Below, piece after piece: positions 39,550-50,784 of a stretch of 64,000 nt of DNA. The position numbers and the translations under genes were made by a program. The notes under the pieces were generated by a model. That model saw only the letters and a program-made list of their open reading frames with translations, searched no databases and was not told the DNA's origin. The stretch covers positions 27,991 through 91,990 of the forward strand of contig CAMDTB010000002.1 in NCBI GenBank assembly GCA_945907245.1, given 5' to 3'. The DNA comes from Rhizobium sp. Q54. Its GTDB lineage: Bacteria; Pseudomonadota; Alphaproteobacteria; SMXS01. The stretch's first letter is position 1. Each line of letters opens with the position of its first letter.

Positions 39550-41085
39550 TCAGGCGCGGCCGGGCGGGCGAACCCGCGTCTGACTCCGCCGGATCGCCTG
39601 CAGCGCCTGCTCGGCGACCTTGACGCGGTCGATCTTTCCGTTGGCCGTGCGCGGCAGGGCCTCGGTATAGGCCAGTGCGCCGGGGCGCTTGTCCTCGGGC
39701 AGCTTGGCCTTGCAGTGCTGCACCAGGTCTTCGTGCCTGGGTTCGCCCTTGGCGACGATCAGGGCAACCACTTCACGCCCGCCCTGGCGCATCGGCAGAC
39801 CGACCACGGCGGCCTCGCTCACCGACGCGTGGGAGCGTAGCACGGTCTCAATCTCAGCGGGATAGATCTCGACCCCACGGCGCCGGATGATGTCGCCGAC
39901 GCGGCCCTTGAGGTAGATGAACCTGTTGGTGTCGGGCATGGCCAGATCGCCCGGATAGAACCAGCCATCGCGGAAGCCTTCCGCGCTGCTCTCCTCGGGG
40001 ACGACGAACGACGTGGAAGTGGTGGCGCTACGGCAGCGGAGCCGGCCGACCTTGTTGGCCGGCAAAACGTTGCCGTCACCATCGACGATCTCGATCTCCA
40101 TGCCCGGAACCGCCCGCCCGACGCTTTCGGACCGGCGGGCCATGTCCGCCGGATGCAGCACGGATATCCAGCCTGTAGAGGACGACCCATAGTTTTCATG
40201 GTAGTTCGGCGTCACGCTCACCAGCATGGCCTTCTTGCTCTCGGGCGCCAGCGGTTGCCCGCCGCTGACCAGCGCCCGGATATTCGGCAGCAGCACTTTC
40301 CCCTTCTGGGCGCAGGACAGGAAAACCGTGCACAACTCCGGCATGACCATGGCAACGACGTTGTCGTAATAGCTGAAATTCCGGACGATGTCGTAGAACC
40401 GCGCGAACTCCGGAAACACCACGATCTTGGCGCCGGCGATCAGCTGGTAGAGGATGAAGCCGTGGAAACCGGCAAAGGCCAGGCTTCCGAGCATGATCGC
40501 CGTGCCGGGGTCCTTGTTCGATATGATGCCCGTGTTGCCGTAGCCGGCAAGCAACTCATGAAAGCGGGTGATCACCTGGCTATGATGGGTGACCACGGCC
40601 TTGCTGACGCCGGTACTGCCGGAGGTAAGCACGGCGAACCAGGGGCTGCCCTTCGAGTCATCGTGGCGCACGTCACCTTCGCAGGCCTCGATCGCCGCGC
40701 GCCAGTCGATGTCGACAACGATCGCGCGCGCACCGCGATAGGTTTTCATCGGCGGCTCGACGAACAGCACGGTCAGCGAGAACTTGCGGGTGATCGCCTC
40801 GAGCTGCTTCGGCGTGTAATTGGCCGACAGCTCGAACTTGACCGCACCCATGCGCAGCAGCGCCAGCGACAGGATCAGGTGGTCGGCGCTGTTGGTCATG
40901 CGTATGCCGACCCGGTCACCGGACTTGACCTTCTGTTGCGCCAGCCAGGCGGTCGCCCTGGCGATGAGATCGGCAAAAGCCCGGAACGTCAGCGCGGTCG
41001 GCCCTTCGACCACCGCGACCGCTGCCGGCTTGGCTTTGGCATGGTCGAAAATGGCGTCAGTGATGTTCGTCCAGGCAGCCGACAT
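39550..41085 (-). CDS. Class I adenylate-forming enzyme (acyl-CoA synthetase)
   Basis: 511 residues. Adenylation motifs: A3 FAVLTSGSTGVSKAVVTHH, A5 YGSSSTG, A7 FYPGDLAMPD, A8 LKGRVGDIIRRRGVEIYPAE, A10 PRTANGKIDR with the catalytic Lys. Predicted to activate a carboxylate as acyl-AMP and transfer it to CoA. The substrate pocket is not diagnostic. First gene of the acyl-CoA synthetase-SDR-MBL operon. Start ATG 41085. Confidence 0.92.
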   Translation of the reverse strand: MSAAWTNITDAIFDHAKAKPAAVAVVEGPTALTFRAFADLIARATAWLAQQKVKSGDRVGIRMTNSADHLILSLALLRMGAVKFELSANYTPKQLEAITRKFSLTVLFVEPPMKTYRGARAIVVDIDWRAAIEACEGDVRHDDSKGSPWFAVLTSGSTGVSKAVVTHHSQVITRFHELLAGYGNTGIISNKDPGTAIMLGSLAFAGFHGFILYQLIAGAKIVVFPEFARFYDIVRNFSYYDNVVAMVMPELCTVFLSCAQKGKVLLPNIRALVSGGQPLAPESKKAMLVSVTPNYHENYGSSSTGWISVLHPADMARRSESVGRAVPGMEIEIVDGDGNVLPANKVGRLRCRSATTSTSFVVPEESSAEGFRDGWFYPGDLAMPDTNRFIYLKGRVGDIIRRRGVEIYPAEIETVLRSHASVSEAAVVGLPMRQGGREVVALIVAKGEPRHEDLVQHCKAKLPEDKRPGALAYTEALPRTANGKIDRVKVAEQALQAIRRSQTRVRPPGRA

Positions 41086-41298
41086 GTCGATAACTTCCTT
41101 GTAATCGCTCCGGGCCGCCGCCTGCGAACACCGGCCGCTCTACCCGATAGCGGCTCCATTGAGCCGCCGCAATGATTCTTAGTCCAGCAGCGAGAACCGG
41201 CGCAACCGCCCCGTTGCCCCCATGTTACGTGGTACCCTAGTCCCAGACTGACGGCGGTGGACGCGGCGTCATCGGCACGGTCTGGAATGGACCCTGAG

Positions 41299-42474
<1,176 letters not shown>

Positions 42475-42477
42475 CTA

Positions 42478-43209
42478 TCAGACATTCGCGCCGCCGTCAG
42501 CCACGATCCCCTCGCCGGTGACAAACGCCGACAGCGGGCTGGCAAGAAACAGCGCGATGCCGCCCATTTCCTCCGGCGTGCCCCAGCGGCGCAATGGCGT
42601 GCGCTTGATCGAAGCCTCGTAGAGTTCCGGATTGTCGCGGGTGACCTTGGTCAGCTTGGTGTCCACGAGACCCGGAAGGATGGCGTTGACGCGCACGCCG
42701 GCCTTGCCCCAGGCGTTGGCGAGGGTGCGGGTGAGCGTCAGGCCGCCGCCCTTCGAGGCGCTGTAGGCCGGATTTCCCGGCGTCGAGCGGAAGCTGGCCA
42801 CCGAGGTGACGTTGACGATGGAGCCCTTGGTCGCGACCAGCATGGGATGGAACTTGGTGCACATATGCATCATGCCCATGATGTTCACGTCCATGACCCG
42901 GCGGAACGTCTCCATCTCGTATTCCTGCCGCTTGTAGGCGACGGTTCCCGCCGAATTCACCAGCACATCGAGCCGGTCGATGCCGGGATCGAACGCGTCG
43001 ACGGCCTTGTCGTCGCCGACATCCAGCTGAAAGAAGCGCATCTGTGCGCAGTCCGTATCCTCGTAGTCGGCGGCCGACGCGCGTGTACCGGTGATCACCA
43101 CCGTCGCGCCGCAATCGCGAAAGCTCCGGGCGATGCCGTTGCCGATGCCGCTGGAGCCGCCGGTGACCAGCACCGTCTTGCCGGTGAAGTCGAGCGCGTT
43201 TGTGAACAT
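42478..43209 (-). CDS. SDR family oxidoreductase
   Basis: 243 residues. NAD(P) motif VTGGSSGIGNGIA, NSAGTV, catalytic Ser in VTSVASF, YSASKGG, C-terminal GEGIVADGGANV. Resembles the 3-oxoacyl-ACP reductase / D-threitol dehydrogenase-like group; the substrate is unknown. It lies 39 bases before tgt on the same strand and may share its transcript, and it is divergent from the LLM monooxygenase gene, suggesting the two form an inserted pair. Confidence 0.9.
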   Translation of the reverse strand: MFTNALDFTGKTVLVTGGSSGIGNGIARSFRDCGATVVITGTRASAADYEDTDCAQMRFFQLDVGDDKAVDAFDPGIDRLDVLVNSAGTVAYKRQEYEMETFRRVMDVNIMGMMHMCTKFHPMLVATKGSIVNVTSVASFRSTPGNPAYSASKGGGLTLTRTLANAWGKAGVRVNAILPGLVDTKLTKVTRDNPELYEASIKRTPLRRWGTPEEMGGIALFLASPLSAFVTGEGIVADGGANV

Positions 43210-43293
43210 GATCCTTCCCGCTTTCCGTGTCGTATGGTTTACAGTCGCGCGTCAATGTAGACGACCGAAAACCGGGGACAATCGAAAACACCC

Positions 43294-44235
43294 ATGCGCA
43301 TCGGACTTGCCCTGCCACAACTCGGCCTCGCGGCCACGCCGAGAGTCATCAAGCGTTTCGCCATCGACGCCGAGGCCGCCGGCTTCGACAGCCTCTGGGT
43401 ACACGAGCGGCTGTTCAACCCGCAGCATCCGCCGCGCCTTGACGCGCCCGGCCAGGACCTGTCGCCCATGGAGCTGCTGTCCTTCGCCGCCGCGGTGACC
43501 AGCAAGATCAGGCTGGGCACCTCGGTGATCACGGTGGGCTATCACCGGCCGATCATGCTCGCCAAGCAGGCAGCGACCCTCGACGTGCTGTCGGAAGGCC
43601 GCGCCATCCTGGGGATCGGCCTCGGCCTCAACAAGGAGGAATACCGCCAGAGCGACGTCGACTTCCATACCCGGGGCAAGCGCAGCGCCGAGTTCATCCA
43701 CGCGGTGCGTGCCTGCTGGAAGGCCGATCCTGTGGAGTTCCGCGGCGAGTTCTTCGACATTCCGCCATCGGCCACCAGCCCCAAGCCGGTGCAGCGCAAC
43801 GCGGCCGGCGAGCCTGCCATCCCGATCATCGGCGGCTTCAGCTCCAAGCCCGGCCAACGCCGTACCGCCGAGCTATGCGACGGCTGGCAGACCGCCGGCA
43901 AGGACCTGGAGACCGCCATGGCCGACTATGCCGAGGCCAACCGCGCGGCCCAGGAGGAGTTCGGCCGGGGCAGCCGCCTGCCCTGCTATTGGCGCGTCTG
44001 GGCGATCCCGCCCTTCTCGAAGCGCACCGCGCCGAAGCAGATCGGCGACCGGATCGTCGCCTACTGGCTGGGGTCCGTCGCGCAGATGGCCGAGCAGGTG
44101 CAGGCCGCCAGGGAGGCCGGCGTCGACGAGGTCATCATGGACAGCAACCGCTTCCTCGACGACGGCACCGAGGACGATTGGGATCGTCAGGTGGAAGCGT
44201 TCGCAGAGTTGGTGAAGGTGGCGCATGGGAGTTGA
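43294..44235 (+). CDS. LLM class F420/flavin-dependent oxidoreductase
   Basis: 313 residues of the TIGR03619-like LLM group: RIGLALPQLGLAATPRVIKR, AAGFDSLWVHERLF, KIRLGTSVITVGYHRPIMLA, GRAILGIGLGLNKEEY, PIIGGFSSKPGQRRTAE. Predicted F420- or FMN-dependent oxidoreductase with an unknown substrate. Single gene on the plus strand between tgt/SDR and queA. Confidence 0.9.
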   Translation: MRIGLALPQLGLAATPRVIKRFAIDAEAAGFDSLWVHERLFNPQHPPRLDAPGQDLSPMELLSFAAAVTSKIRLGTSVITVGYHRPIMLAKQAATLDVLSEGRAILGIGLGLNKEEYRQSDVDFHTRGKRSAEFIHAVRACWKADPVEFRGEFFDIPPSATSPKPVQRNAAGEPAIPIIGGFSSKPGQRRTAELCDGWQTAGKDLETAMADYAEANRAAQEEFGRGSRLPCYWRVWAIPPFSKRTAPKQIGDRIVAYWLGSVAQMAEQVQAAREAGVDEVIMDSNRFLDDGTEDDWDRQVEAFAELVKVAHGS

Positions 44236-44347
44236 GGTTTAGTGTTTAGGTTGCCATCTAACTATATAATAACGCGTCGCCCCCGCACGTAGGCACCCAA
44301 CTCTTCGTAGGGCTCGACACCGCGGCCATCGCCCTTTCCCCATCTGG

Positions 44348-44367
44348 ATTCCCGCGTGCGCGGGAAT
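44348..44367. repeat. Palindrome downstream of queA
   Basis: ATTCCCGCG / CGCGGGAAT with a 2-base spacer, preceded by CTGG; a widespread dispersed motif in proteobacterial genomes. It lies between the convergent LLM and queA genes and may also terminate both. Confidence 0.55.
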
Positions 44368-44372
44368 GACGA

Positions 44373-45431
44373 TCAAGGGGATGGCCGTGCCGGAAAAATC
44401 AGGCTGGCGTCGCCGTAGGAATAGAACCGGTACTGTTCGCGGATCGCGTGTTCATACGCGGCCTTCATCACATCCAGCCCGGCGAACGCGCTCACCAGCA
44501 TGAACAGCGTGCTCTTGGGCAAATGGAAATTGGTCATCAGCACGTCCACCGCGCGGAACCGGTAGCCCGGGGTGATGAAAATGTCGGTTTCGTCCGCGAA
44601 CGGCTTGATGAGACCGTCCTCGTCCGCCGCGCTTTCCAGCAGGCGCAGCGACGTGGTGCCGACGGCGACGATCCTGCCGCCCTTGCGCCGGACATCGTTG
44701 AGGCGCGCGGCCGTCTCCGGCGTGATTTCGCCCCACTCCGCGTGCATCCGGTGGTCGGCCGTATCCTCGGCCTTCACCGGCAGGAAGGTGCCGGCGCCCA
44801 CGTGAAGGGTCAGCGTGACGTGGCCGATCCCTGCTTCGGCAAGGCGGCCCATCAGCCCTTCGGTGAAGTGCAGGCTGGCGGTCGGCGCGGCGACGGCGCC
44901 GTCGCGGGCCGCGAACATGGTCTGATAGTCCGAATGATCCTTCGCGTCGGTGCTGCGCTTGCCGGCGATGTAGGGCGGCAGCGGCATCTCTCCCTGCTCG
45001 AGGATGGCAAGGTCGAGGTCGCGGCCCGCCCGGTCGAAACGGACCAGCAGCTCGCCGCCCTCGCCCTTCATCATCACCCGCGCGACGAGGTCGCCCATAT
45101 GGATGTGGTCTCCTGGCCTCAGGCGCTTTCCGGGGCGGGCGAACGCCTGCCACTCCTGGCCGTCGACCCGCTTGTGCAGCAGCAGCTCGATCCGCGCCTC
45201 GCCCCGGCTGCCATCCGACGGCCGGATACCTTGGAGTCGCGCGGGAATCACCCTGGTGTCGTTGAACACCATGATGTCGCCGGCGCACAGCAGGCCCGGC
45301 AGGTCGGCCACACCGGCATCCACCAGTCCGTCGTCGCCGATCACCAGCATCCGGGCGGAGTCGCGCGGCCGGGCGGGCCGCAGAGCGATGCGGTCCTCGG
45401 GCAGGTGGAAATCGAAGTCCGAGACTTTCAT
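44373..45431 (-). CDS. queA: S-adenosylmethionine:tRNA ribosyltransferase-isomerase
   Basis: Transfers the ribosyl group of SAM to preQ1 in tRNA to give epoxyqueuosine. 352 residues from ATG 45431 (the frame extends to 45668 without homology). Signatures: [82 protein letters not shown]. Functions with tgt encoded 2 kb downstream. Shares an intergenic region with the divergent DUF2239 gene. Confidence 0.97.
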   Translation of the reverse strand: MKVSDFDFHLPEDRIALRPARPRDSARMLVIGDDGLVDAGVADLPGLLCAGDIMVFNDTRVIPARLQGIRPSDGSRGEARIELLLHKRVDGQEWQAFARPGKRLRPGDHIHMGDLVARVMMKGEGGELLVRFDRAGRDLDLAILEQGEMPLPPYIAGKRSTDAKDHSDYQTMFAARDGAVAAPTASLHFTEGLMGRLAEAGIGHVTLTLHVGAGTFLPVKAEDTADHRMHAEWGEITPETAARLNDVRRKGGRIVAVGTTSLRLLESAADEDGLIKPFADETDIFITPGYRFRAVDVLMTNFHLPKSTLFMLVSAFAGLDVMKAAYEHAIREQYRFYSYGDASLIFPARPSP

Positions 45432-45485
45432 GGCGGGGTAATTGCCGTAACGGCCGCGTGAAGTGAAGAACATTCTTCCTGAAAT

Positions 45486-45531
45486 ATTACCCGGATGATA
45501 TTGATCCGATGAATATACCCGGGTAAAATAT
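45486..45531. promoter_or_regulatory. Paired ACCCGG palindrome (candidate operator) between queA and DUF2239 gene
   Basis: ATTACCCGGAT at 45487-45496 and the palindromic ATATACCCGGGTAAAATAT at 45513-45531. The ACCCGG cores are 28 bases apart, nearly three helical turns, and lie 25-60 bases before the DUF2239 start. Suggests cooperative binding by a dimeric regulator. Confidence 0.55.
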
Positions 45532-45552
45532 CGCACCCTGCCGGAGGCTATC

Positions 45553-46161
45553 TTGTCCGTAACCGAACGACACAGTTGCACCGCCTTCATTGGCGCCACC
45601 CGTATTGCTACCGGCGACCTGACCTGGGTAGCACTGGCGGTCAAGGAGGCGCTGGAAGCCGACGGCATGGCTCAGGCGCTGGTCTTCGATGACCGCACCA
45701 GCCGCGTTATCGAGATCGACTTCCGCGGGGGTCGCGACGACGTCCTGCGGAGCATCGCCGCCCGTGACCTGGCCGAGGAAGCGGCGCAGTCGCCTGAGCT
45801 CGCGTTGCGCCGCCCCGGAAGGCCCAGGCTGGGCGTGGTGTCGCGCGAAGTCACCCTTCTGCCGCGGCACTGGGATTGGCTGAGCAGCCAACCGGGCGGA
45901 GCGTCGGTCACTCTTCGCCGGCTGGTCGACGAGGCGCGCCGCGCCTTTGACAGCAAGGACCGCATCCGGCAGGCACAGGATGCGGCATACCGATTCATGA
46001 TGGTCATGGCCGGCGACCGGACCGGCTTCGAGGAAGCAAGCCGTGCCCTGTTCGCCGGCAATCTGGAAGGGTTCGAGCGCCACACGACGGCGTGGCCGAT
46101 CGATATCCGCGACCACGCCTACCGACTGGCCGCGTCCGTCTTCCGGACCGAGGGCGCCTAG
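45553..46161 (+). CDS. DUF2239 family protein
   Basis: 202 residues, cytosolic. Diagnostic C-terminal block [20 protein letters not shown], then [16 protein letters not shown], as found in DUF2239 proteins; the N-terminus ([20 protein letters not shown]) is a beta-rich domain. Function unknown; the conserved [12 protein letters not shown] block also appears in regulators with appended DNA-binding domains. Converges with the cyclophilin gene, overlapping by 4 bases. An upstream palindromic operator suggests tight regulation. Confidence 0.88.
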   Translation: MSVTERHSCTAFIGATRIATGDLTWVALAVKEALEADGMAQALVFDDRTSRVIEIDFRGGRDDVLRSIAARDLAEEAAQSPELALRRPGRPRLGVVSREVTLLPRHWDWLSSQPGGASVTLRRLVDEARRAFDSKDRIRQAQDAAYRFMMVMAGDRTGFEEASRALFAGNLEGFERHTTAWPIDIRDHAYRLAASVFRTEGA

Positions 46162-46634
46162 ACCGTATCGCCGGCGATGGTCGCCTTGAGGATCGTGTCG
46201 GGATTGCTGACCGAGCCGTTGGCCCGGCTGTCACCCTTCTTGATCGAGTCCACATGTTCCATGCCGTCGGTCACCTGGCCCCAGGCCGTGTACTGGCTGT
46301 TCAGGTGCGGCGCGCTGGCGAAGCAGATGAAGAACTGGCTGTCGCCGCTGTTCGGGTCCTGCGCGCGGGCCATGGACACGGTGCCGCGCACATGCGGCGT
46401 GTCGTTGAACTCGGCTTTCAGCTTGCGGCCCGAGCCGCCGGTGCCGGTCCCGTGCGGGCAGCCGGTCTGCGCCATGAAGCCGTCGATCACCCGGTGGAAC
46501 TTAAGCCCATCGTAAAAGCCCTGGCGCACCAGTTCCTTAATGCGCGCGACGTGGCCGGGCGCCTTGGCCGGCAGCAGCTCGATGGTGACCCGGCCACCTT
46601 TCAGGTCCAGGTACAGCGTGTTCTCGGCGTCCAT
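46158..46634 (-). CDS. Peptidyl-prolyl cis-trans isomerase, cyclophilin type (cytosolic)
   Basis: 158 residues from ATG 46634 with AGGAG 8 bases upstream. Cyclophilin core: [62 protein letters not shown]; the Arg and Phe/Met active-site residues are present. No signal peptide, so the cytosolic paralogue (PpiB-like). Preceded 38 bases upstream by an exported paralogue; the pair probably arose by duplication. Confidence 0.95.
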   Translation of the reverse strand: MDAENTLYLDLKGGRVTIELLPAKAPGHVARIKELVRQGFYDGLKFHRVIDGFMAQTGCPHGTGTGGSGRKLKAEFNDTPHVRGTVSMARAQDPNSGDSQFFICFASAPHLNSQYTAWGQVTDGMEHVDSIKKGDSRANGSVSNPDTILKATIAGDTV

Positions 46635-46672
46635 GATCTCTCTCCTGTTCTGCGGCGCCGGGCGCCGCGGTA

Positions 46673-47293
46673 CTATTGGGGCGCGCCGGCAGCCGGCGCA
46701 GGTGTTGCTGGCGTCGACGGCCCGCGTTCCTCGGGCGTCATGTCGGCGGCGACCCTCAGCGATCCGATGGTGTCGGGAAAATCGACCGCGCCATTGTTTT
46801 CCTCGGTGCCCTGGCGGATCTGGTCGACGGCCTCCATGCCCTCGATCACCCTGCCCCACACCGTGTACTGGTTATCCAGCGACCGCTTGGCATTGAGCAT
46901 GATGAAGAACTGGCTGTCGGCGCTGTCCACGCTGCCGCCTTCGCGCGCCATGGACACGGTGCCGCGCAGATGCCGCAGGCTGTTGAACTCGTTCTTCATC
47001 TCCTTGCCGGAGCCGCCCGTGCCGTCGCCCTTCGGGTCGCCGGTCTGTGCCATGAAATCAGGGATCACCCGGTGGAACTTGAGGCCGTCATAAAAGTGCT
47101 GCCGCGTCAGTTCCTTGATCCGGGCTACATGGTTGGGCGCCTTGTCGGGCCGCATCTCGATAATTACCCGGCCATATTGCAGCTCCATGACCAGGGTGTT
47201 CTCGAGGTCGAGCTTCTCCCATTCCACGGCGTGCGCCGGCAGGCCGAAAGCGCCCACGACCGCCGCGAGCAGCAGGGTACGGATCATGCGCAT
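46673..47293 (-). CDS. Peptidyl-prolyl cis-trans isomerase, cyclophilin type (exported)
   Basis: 206 residues with a Sec signal peptide ([20 protein letters not shown]). Cyclophilin core: [57 protein letters not shown] Pro/Ala-rich C-terminal tail ([14 protein letters not shown]) is an extension. Periplasmic folding of outer-membrane or secreted proteins. Starts 1 base after the coaD stop, so it is co-transcribed with coaD and gyrA. Confidence 0.95.
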   Translation of the reverse strand: MRMIRTLLLAAVVGAFGLPAHAVEWEKLDLENTLVMELQYGRVIIEMRPDKAPNHVARIKELTRQHFYDGLKFHRVIPDFMAQTGDPKGDGTGGSGKEMKNEFNSLRHLRGTVSMAREGGSVDSADSQFFIMLNAKRSLDNQYTVWGRVIEGMEAVDQIRQGTEENNGAVDFPDTIGSLRVAADMTPEERGPSTPATPAPAAGAPQ

Positions 47294-47294
47294 G

Positions 47295-47798
47295 CTATTT
47301 CTTCTCCTTCAGCCGTGCCAAGGTGAGCGCCTTCACGTCCGGCGGCACGAAGTGGCCGATCTCGCCGCCCATGGTGGCGATCTCACGGATCAGCTTGCCG
47401 GCAAGCGACTGCAGACCAACGCTTGCCGCCAGATAGACCGTCTCGACCTTGGGGTTGAGTTGTGAGTTCATCCCGTTCATCTGGAACTCGTAGTCGAAGT
47501 CGGTGACGCTGCGCAGCCCGCGGAACAGCACGGTGGCGCCTATCTCGTCAGCAAACTGCACGACCAGGCCGCTGAACGGACGCACGTCGACGGCGCCGTC
47601 GGCCTGCAGCCGGCTGGTCTCGCGCCGCACCATCTCGACCCGTTCCTCGAGGGAGAACACCGGACCCTTGCCGGCATTGATCGCCACACCGATCACCAGC
47701 CGGTCCACCAGCCCCAGGGCCCGGCCGATGATGTCGATGTGACCGTTGTGGATCGGGTCGAAGGTGCCCGGATACAGTCCCACGCGTTCCTTTGTCAT
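47295..47798 (-). CDS. coaD: Pantetheine-phosphate adenylyltransferase
   Basis: Transfers AMP from ATP to 4'-phosphopantetheine, the penultimate step of CoA synthesis. 167 residues. Nucleotidyltransferase motif GLYPGTFDPIHNGHIDII (T/HxxH), RGLRSVTDFDYEFQMNGMN and the ISSR-equivalent SLAGKLIREIA. Begins 11 bases after the gyrA stop. Confidence 0.97.
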   Translation of the reverse strand: MTKERVGLYPGTFDPIHNGHIDIIGRALGLVDRLVIGVAINAGKGPVFSLEERVEMVRRETSRLQADGAVDVRPFSGLVVQFADEIGATVLFRGLRSVTDFDYEFQMNGMNSQLNPKVETVYLAASVGLQSLAGKLIREIATMGGEIGHFVPPDVKALTLARLKEKK

Positions 47799-47809
47799 GC
47801 GGTCTCCGC

Positions 47810-50626
47810 CTATTCCGCTTCGCTGTCCGGCCCGACATCATCCGGCCCAAGGCCTTCGTCGGCGCCTTCGCCCTCACCGGCGTCATCGGCGACGTCGATT
47901 CCGGTTGCCGGATCCTCCCCGACGTCTGCGAGCCGGGCCACTGAAACGACCTTCTCGTCCTCCGCCACCTTGAACAGGGTGACCCCCTGCGAGGCGCGGC
48001 CGGTGATGCGGATGTCATGCACGCCCATGCGGATGAGCTGGCCGCCATTGCTGGTCAGCATGATCTCGTCCGTGTCGTCGACCGGGAAGCTGGCGACCAC
48101 GCTGCCGTTCCGCGCGGACGTATCGATGTCGATGATGCCCTGCCCTGCCCGGCCCGAGATGCGGTATTCGTAGGCGCTGGTGCGCTTGCCGTAGCCGTTC
48201 TCGGTAATGGTGAGGATGAACTGTTCCTGTGCTTCCAGTTCGGCCACCCGCTCCGGTGTGATGCCGACATACTCGACGACGACTTCCTCGCCCTCGCCGG
48301 TCTCCTCGCGCCGTTTGGCCGCGCGCTTGGCGTTGGCGACGCGCAGATACGCGTCACGCTCCTCGATCGAAATCTCGTTGTGGTGTAGGATCGACATGGA
48401 GATGACCTCGTCGCCCTCGGCGAGTTTCATCCCGAGAACACCCTCTGACGATCGCCCGGTAAACACACGGACCTCGTCGACAGAGAACCGGATTGCCTTG
48501 CCTAAGCGTCCCGAGAGCAACACGTCGTCATCGTCCGAACACGGCAGCACGGCGATCAACCGGTTATCGTCCTCAAGCTTCATGGCGATCTTGCCGTTCG
48601 ATTTCACGTTCGAGAAATCGTCGAGCGTATTGCGCCTCACGGAACCGCGCGAGGTGACGAAAATCACGTTCAGGGTGCCCCAGGTGCTCTCGTCCTCGGG
48701 CAACGGCATGATCGTGGCGACGCCCTCGCCTTCCTCCAGCGGCAGCATGTTGATCAGCGGCCGGCCCAGCGATGTGGGCGAGCCTACCGGCAGCTTCCAG
48801 ACCTTGATCTTGAAAACGATGCCGCGGTCGGTGAACACCAGCAGGGGCGTATGCGTGTTGACCACGAACAGCTGGGTGACGAAATCCGCGTCGCGGGTGG
48901 ACATGCCGGAGCGGCCCTTGCCGCCGCGGTGCTGCGCCCGGTAGGTGTTGAGCGGCACCCGCTTGACGTAGCCGGCGTTGGTGACCGTCACCACCATGTC
49001 CTCGGGGGTGATCAGGTCCTCGTCCTCGAAATCGAACTCGCTTTCCTCGAACGTGGTGCGGCGCGGCGTGGCGAACTTGGTCTTCATCTCGACCAGCTCA
49101 GCGCGCAGGATGCCCATCAGCTTGGGATGGCTGCGCAGAGTCTCCAGGTAGTCAAGGATATTGACCGCGAGGGCCTTCAGCTCGTCGCCGATCTCGTCGC
49201 GGCCCAGCGCCGTCAGGCGGGCAAGGCGCAGGTCGAGGATGGCGCGGGCCTGGGTGTCGGACAGCTTGTACTTGCCATCGACCACCATGTAGGACGGATC
49301 GGCGACCAGCTCGATCAGCGGCGCCACGTCGGCGGCGGGCCAGTCGCGGTCCATCAGCTGCTGGCGGGCGGTGCCGGTATCCGGCGCGGCGCGGATCAGC
49401 GCGATCACCTCGTCGATGTTGGCGACGGCGATGGCGAGGCCGACCAACACATGGGCGCGGTCACGGGCCTTCGACAGCAGAAAGCGGGTCCGGCGGGTGA
49501 TGACCTCGGCGCGGAATTCGATGAACGCCGCGATCATCTCTTTCAGCGTCATCTGCATCGGCCGGCCGCCATTGAGGGCCAGCGCGTTGACGCCGAACGA
49601 GGTCTGCAGCGGAGTGAACTTGTAGAGCTGGTTCAGCACCACCTCGGGCACGGCCTCGCGCTTCAGTTCAATGACCACGCGGATGCCGTGGCGGTCGGAC
49701 TCGTCGCGCATCTCGGAAATGCCTTCGATCCGCTTGTTGCGGACCATCTCCGAGATCTTCTCGACCATGCCGGCCTTGTTCACCTGGAACGGGATTTCGG
49801 TGATGACGATGGCGCGGCGGTCCTTGCGGATGTCCTCGAAATGGACCTTGCCGCGCATCACCACCGAGCCGCGGCCGGTGCGCGCCGCCGAACTGGCGCC
49901 CGAGCGGCCCAGGATCAGGCCGCCGGTCGGGAAATCGGGGCCAGGAACCAGCTCGAGCAGCCGGTCGTCGGTGACGCCGGGATTGTCGACATATTCGCAG
50001 CAGGCGTCGATGACCTCGCCCAGATTGTGTGGCGGGATGTTGGTCGCCATGCCGACGGCGATGCCGCCCGCGCCGTTGACCAGCAGGTTCGGGAAGCGTG
50101 CCGGCAGCACGGTCGGCTCGCGCTCGGACCCGTCATAGTTCTCGACGAAGTCGACGGTGTCCTTGTCCAGGTCGTCGAGCAGCGCCTCGGCGGCGAGCGC
50201 GAGGCGCGCCTCGGTATATCGCATGGCCGCCGGCGGATCGTTGTCCATGGAGCCGAAATTGCCCTGGCCGTCGATCAGCGGCAGGCGCATGGAGAAGTCC
50301 TGCGCCATGCGGACCATGGCGTCATAGACCGACTGGTCACCGTGCGGATGGTATTTGCCGAGCACGTCGCCGACGATGCGGGCCGACTTGCGGTAGGCCT
50401 TGTCGTGGCTGTAGCCGTTCTCGTTCATCGAATGGAAGATGCGGCGATGCACCGGCTTGAGGCCGTCGCGCACGTCCGGCAGCGCCCGCGACACGATCAC
50501 GCTCATGGCGTAATCGAGGTACGAGCGGCGCATCTCGTCTTCGATGGTGACCGGCGGGTAGAGAGGACCGGCGGCGCCGGCGGGCGCGTCTTCAGGCGGC
50601 TCGGGCGGTAGGTTGGTGTTGTCCAT
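47810..50626 (-). CDS. gyrA: DNA gyrase subunit A
   Basis: Breaks and rejoins DNA in the gyrase heterotetramer. 938 residues from ATG 50626 (the TTG one codon before is not needed). Catalytic Tyr137 in [10 protein letters not shown]; the quinolone-pocket region is [21 protein letters not shown]-terminal beta-pinwheel with the GyrA box QHRGGKGR; long acidic tail ([20 protein letters not shown]). The residue equivalent to E. coli Ser83 is Gln98, and the following Ala is Ser. First gene of the gyrA-coaD-ppi-ppi operon. Confidence 0.98.
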   Translation of the reverse strand: MDNTNLPPEPPEDAPAGAAGPLYPPVTIEDEMRRSYLDYAMSVIVSRALPDVRDGLKPVHRRIFHSMNENGYSHDKAYRKSARIVGDVLGKYHPHGDQSVYDAMVRMAQDFSMRLPLIDGQGNFGSMDNDPPAAMRYTEARLALAAEALLDDLDKDTVDFVENYDGSEREPTVLPARFPNLLVNGAGGIAVGMATNIPPHNLGEVIDACCEYVDNPGVTDDRLLELVPGPDFPTGGLILGRSGASSAARTGRGSVVMRGKVHFEDIRKDRRAIVITEIPFQVNKAGMVEKISEMVRNKRIEGISEMRDESDRHGIRVVIELKREAVPEVVLNQLYKFTPLQTSFGVNALALNGGRPMQMTLKEMIAAFIEFRAEVITRRTRFLLSKARDRAHVLVGLAIAVANIDEVIALIRAAPDTGTARQQLMDRDWPAADVAPLIELVADPSYMVVDGKYKLSDTQARAILDLRLARLTALGRDEIGDELKALAVNILDYLETLRSHPKLMGILRAELVEMKTKFATPRRTTFEESEFDFEDEDLITPEDMVVTVTNAGYVKRVPLNTYRAQHRGGKGRSGMSTRDADFVTQLFVVNTHTPLLVFTDRGIVFKIKVWKLPVGSPTSLGRPLINMLPLEEGEGVATIMPLPEDESTWGTLNVIFVTSRGSVRRNTLDDFSNVKSNGKIAMKLEDDNRLIAVLPCSDDDDVLLSGRLGKAIRFSVDEVRVFTGRSSEGVLGMKLAEGDEVISMSILHHNEISIEERDAYLRVANAKRAAKRREETGEGEEVVVEYVGITPERVAELEAQEQFILTITENGYGKRTSAYEYRISGRAGQGIIDIDTSARNGSVVASFPVDDTDEIMLTSNGGQLIRMGVHDIRITGRASQGVTLFKVAEDEKVVSVARLADVGEDPATGIDVADDAGEGEGADEGLGPDDVGPDSEAE

Positions 50627-50657
50627 CAAGTCTTAGGACTGCCTTCCAGAAATGCAG

Positions 50658-50679
50658 TGCGCCGCGCATGCGCGGCGCA
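50658..50679. repeat. Perfect 22-bp palindrome in the gyrA leader
   Basis: An uninterrupted self-complementary sequence with core GCGCATGCGC, 30 bases upstream of gyrA and downstream of the DUF4139 gene. It could be a protein-binding site, a terminator stem or a supercoiling-sensitive cruciform. Confidence 0.65.
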
Positions 50680-50784
50680 ACATGTGGTAGCGATGAGGTT
50701 TTCACTATACCAGCCGAAGGGATGCGGGACAAGGATTCCCGCTCCCGTCAACTCCTTGGAAACGCGTCGTTTTTGCCGCGCCGA

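Noticed and set aside
48851..50611. 586-residue plus-strand open frame opposite gyrA
   Set aside because: Shadow of gyrA; composition typical of the reverse complement of a high-GC gene.
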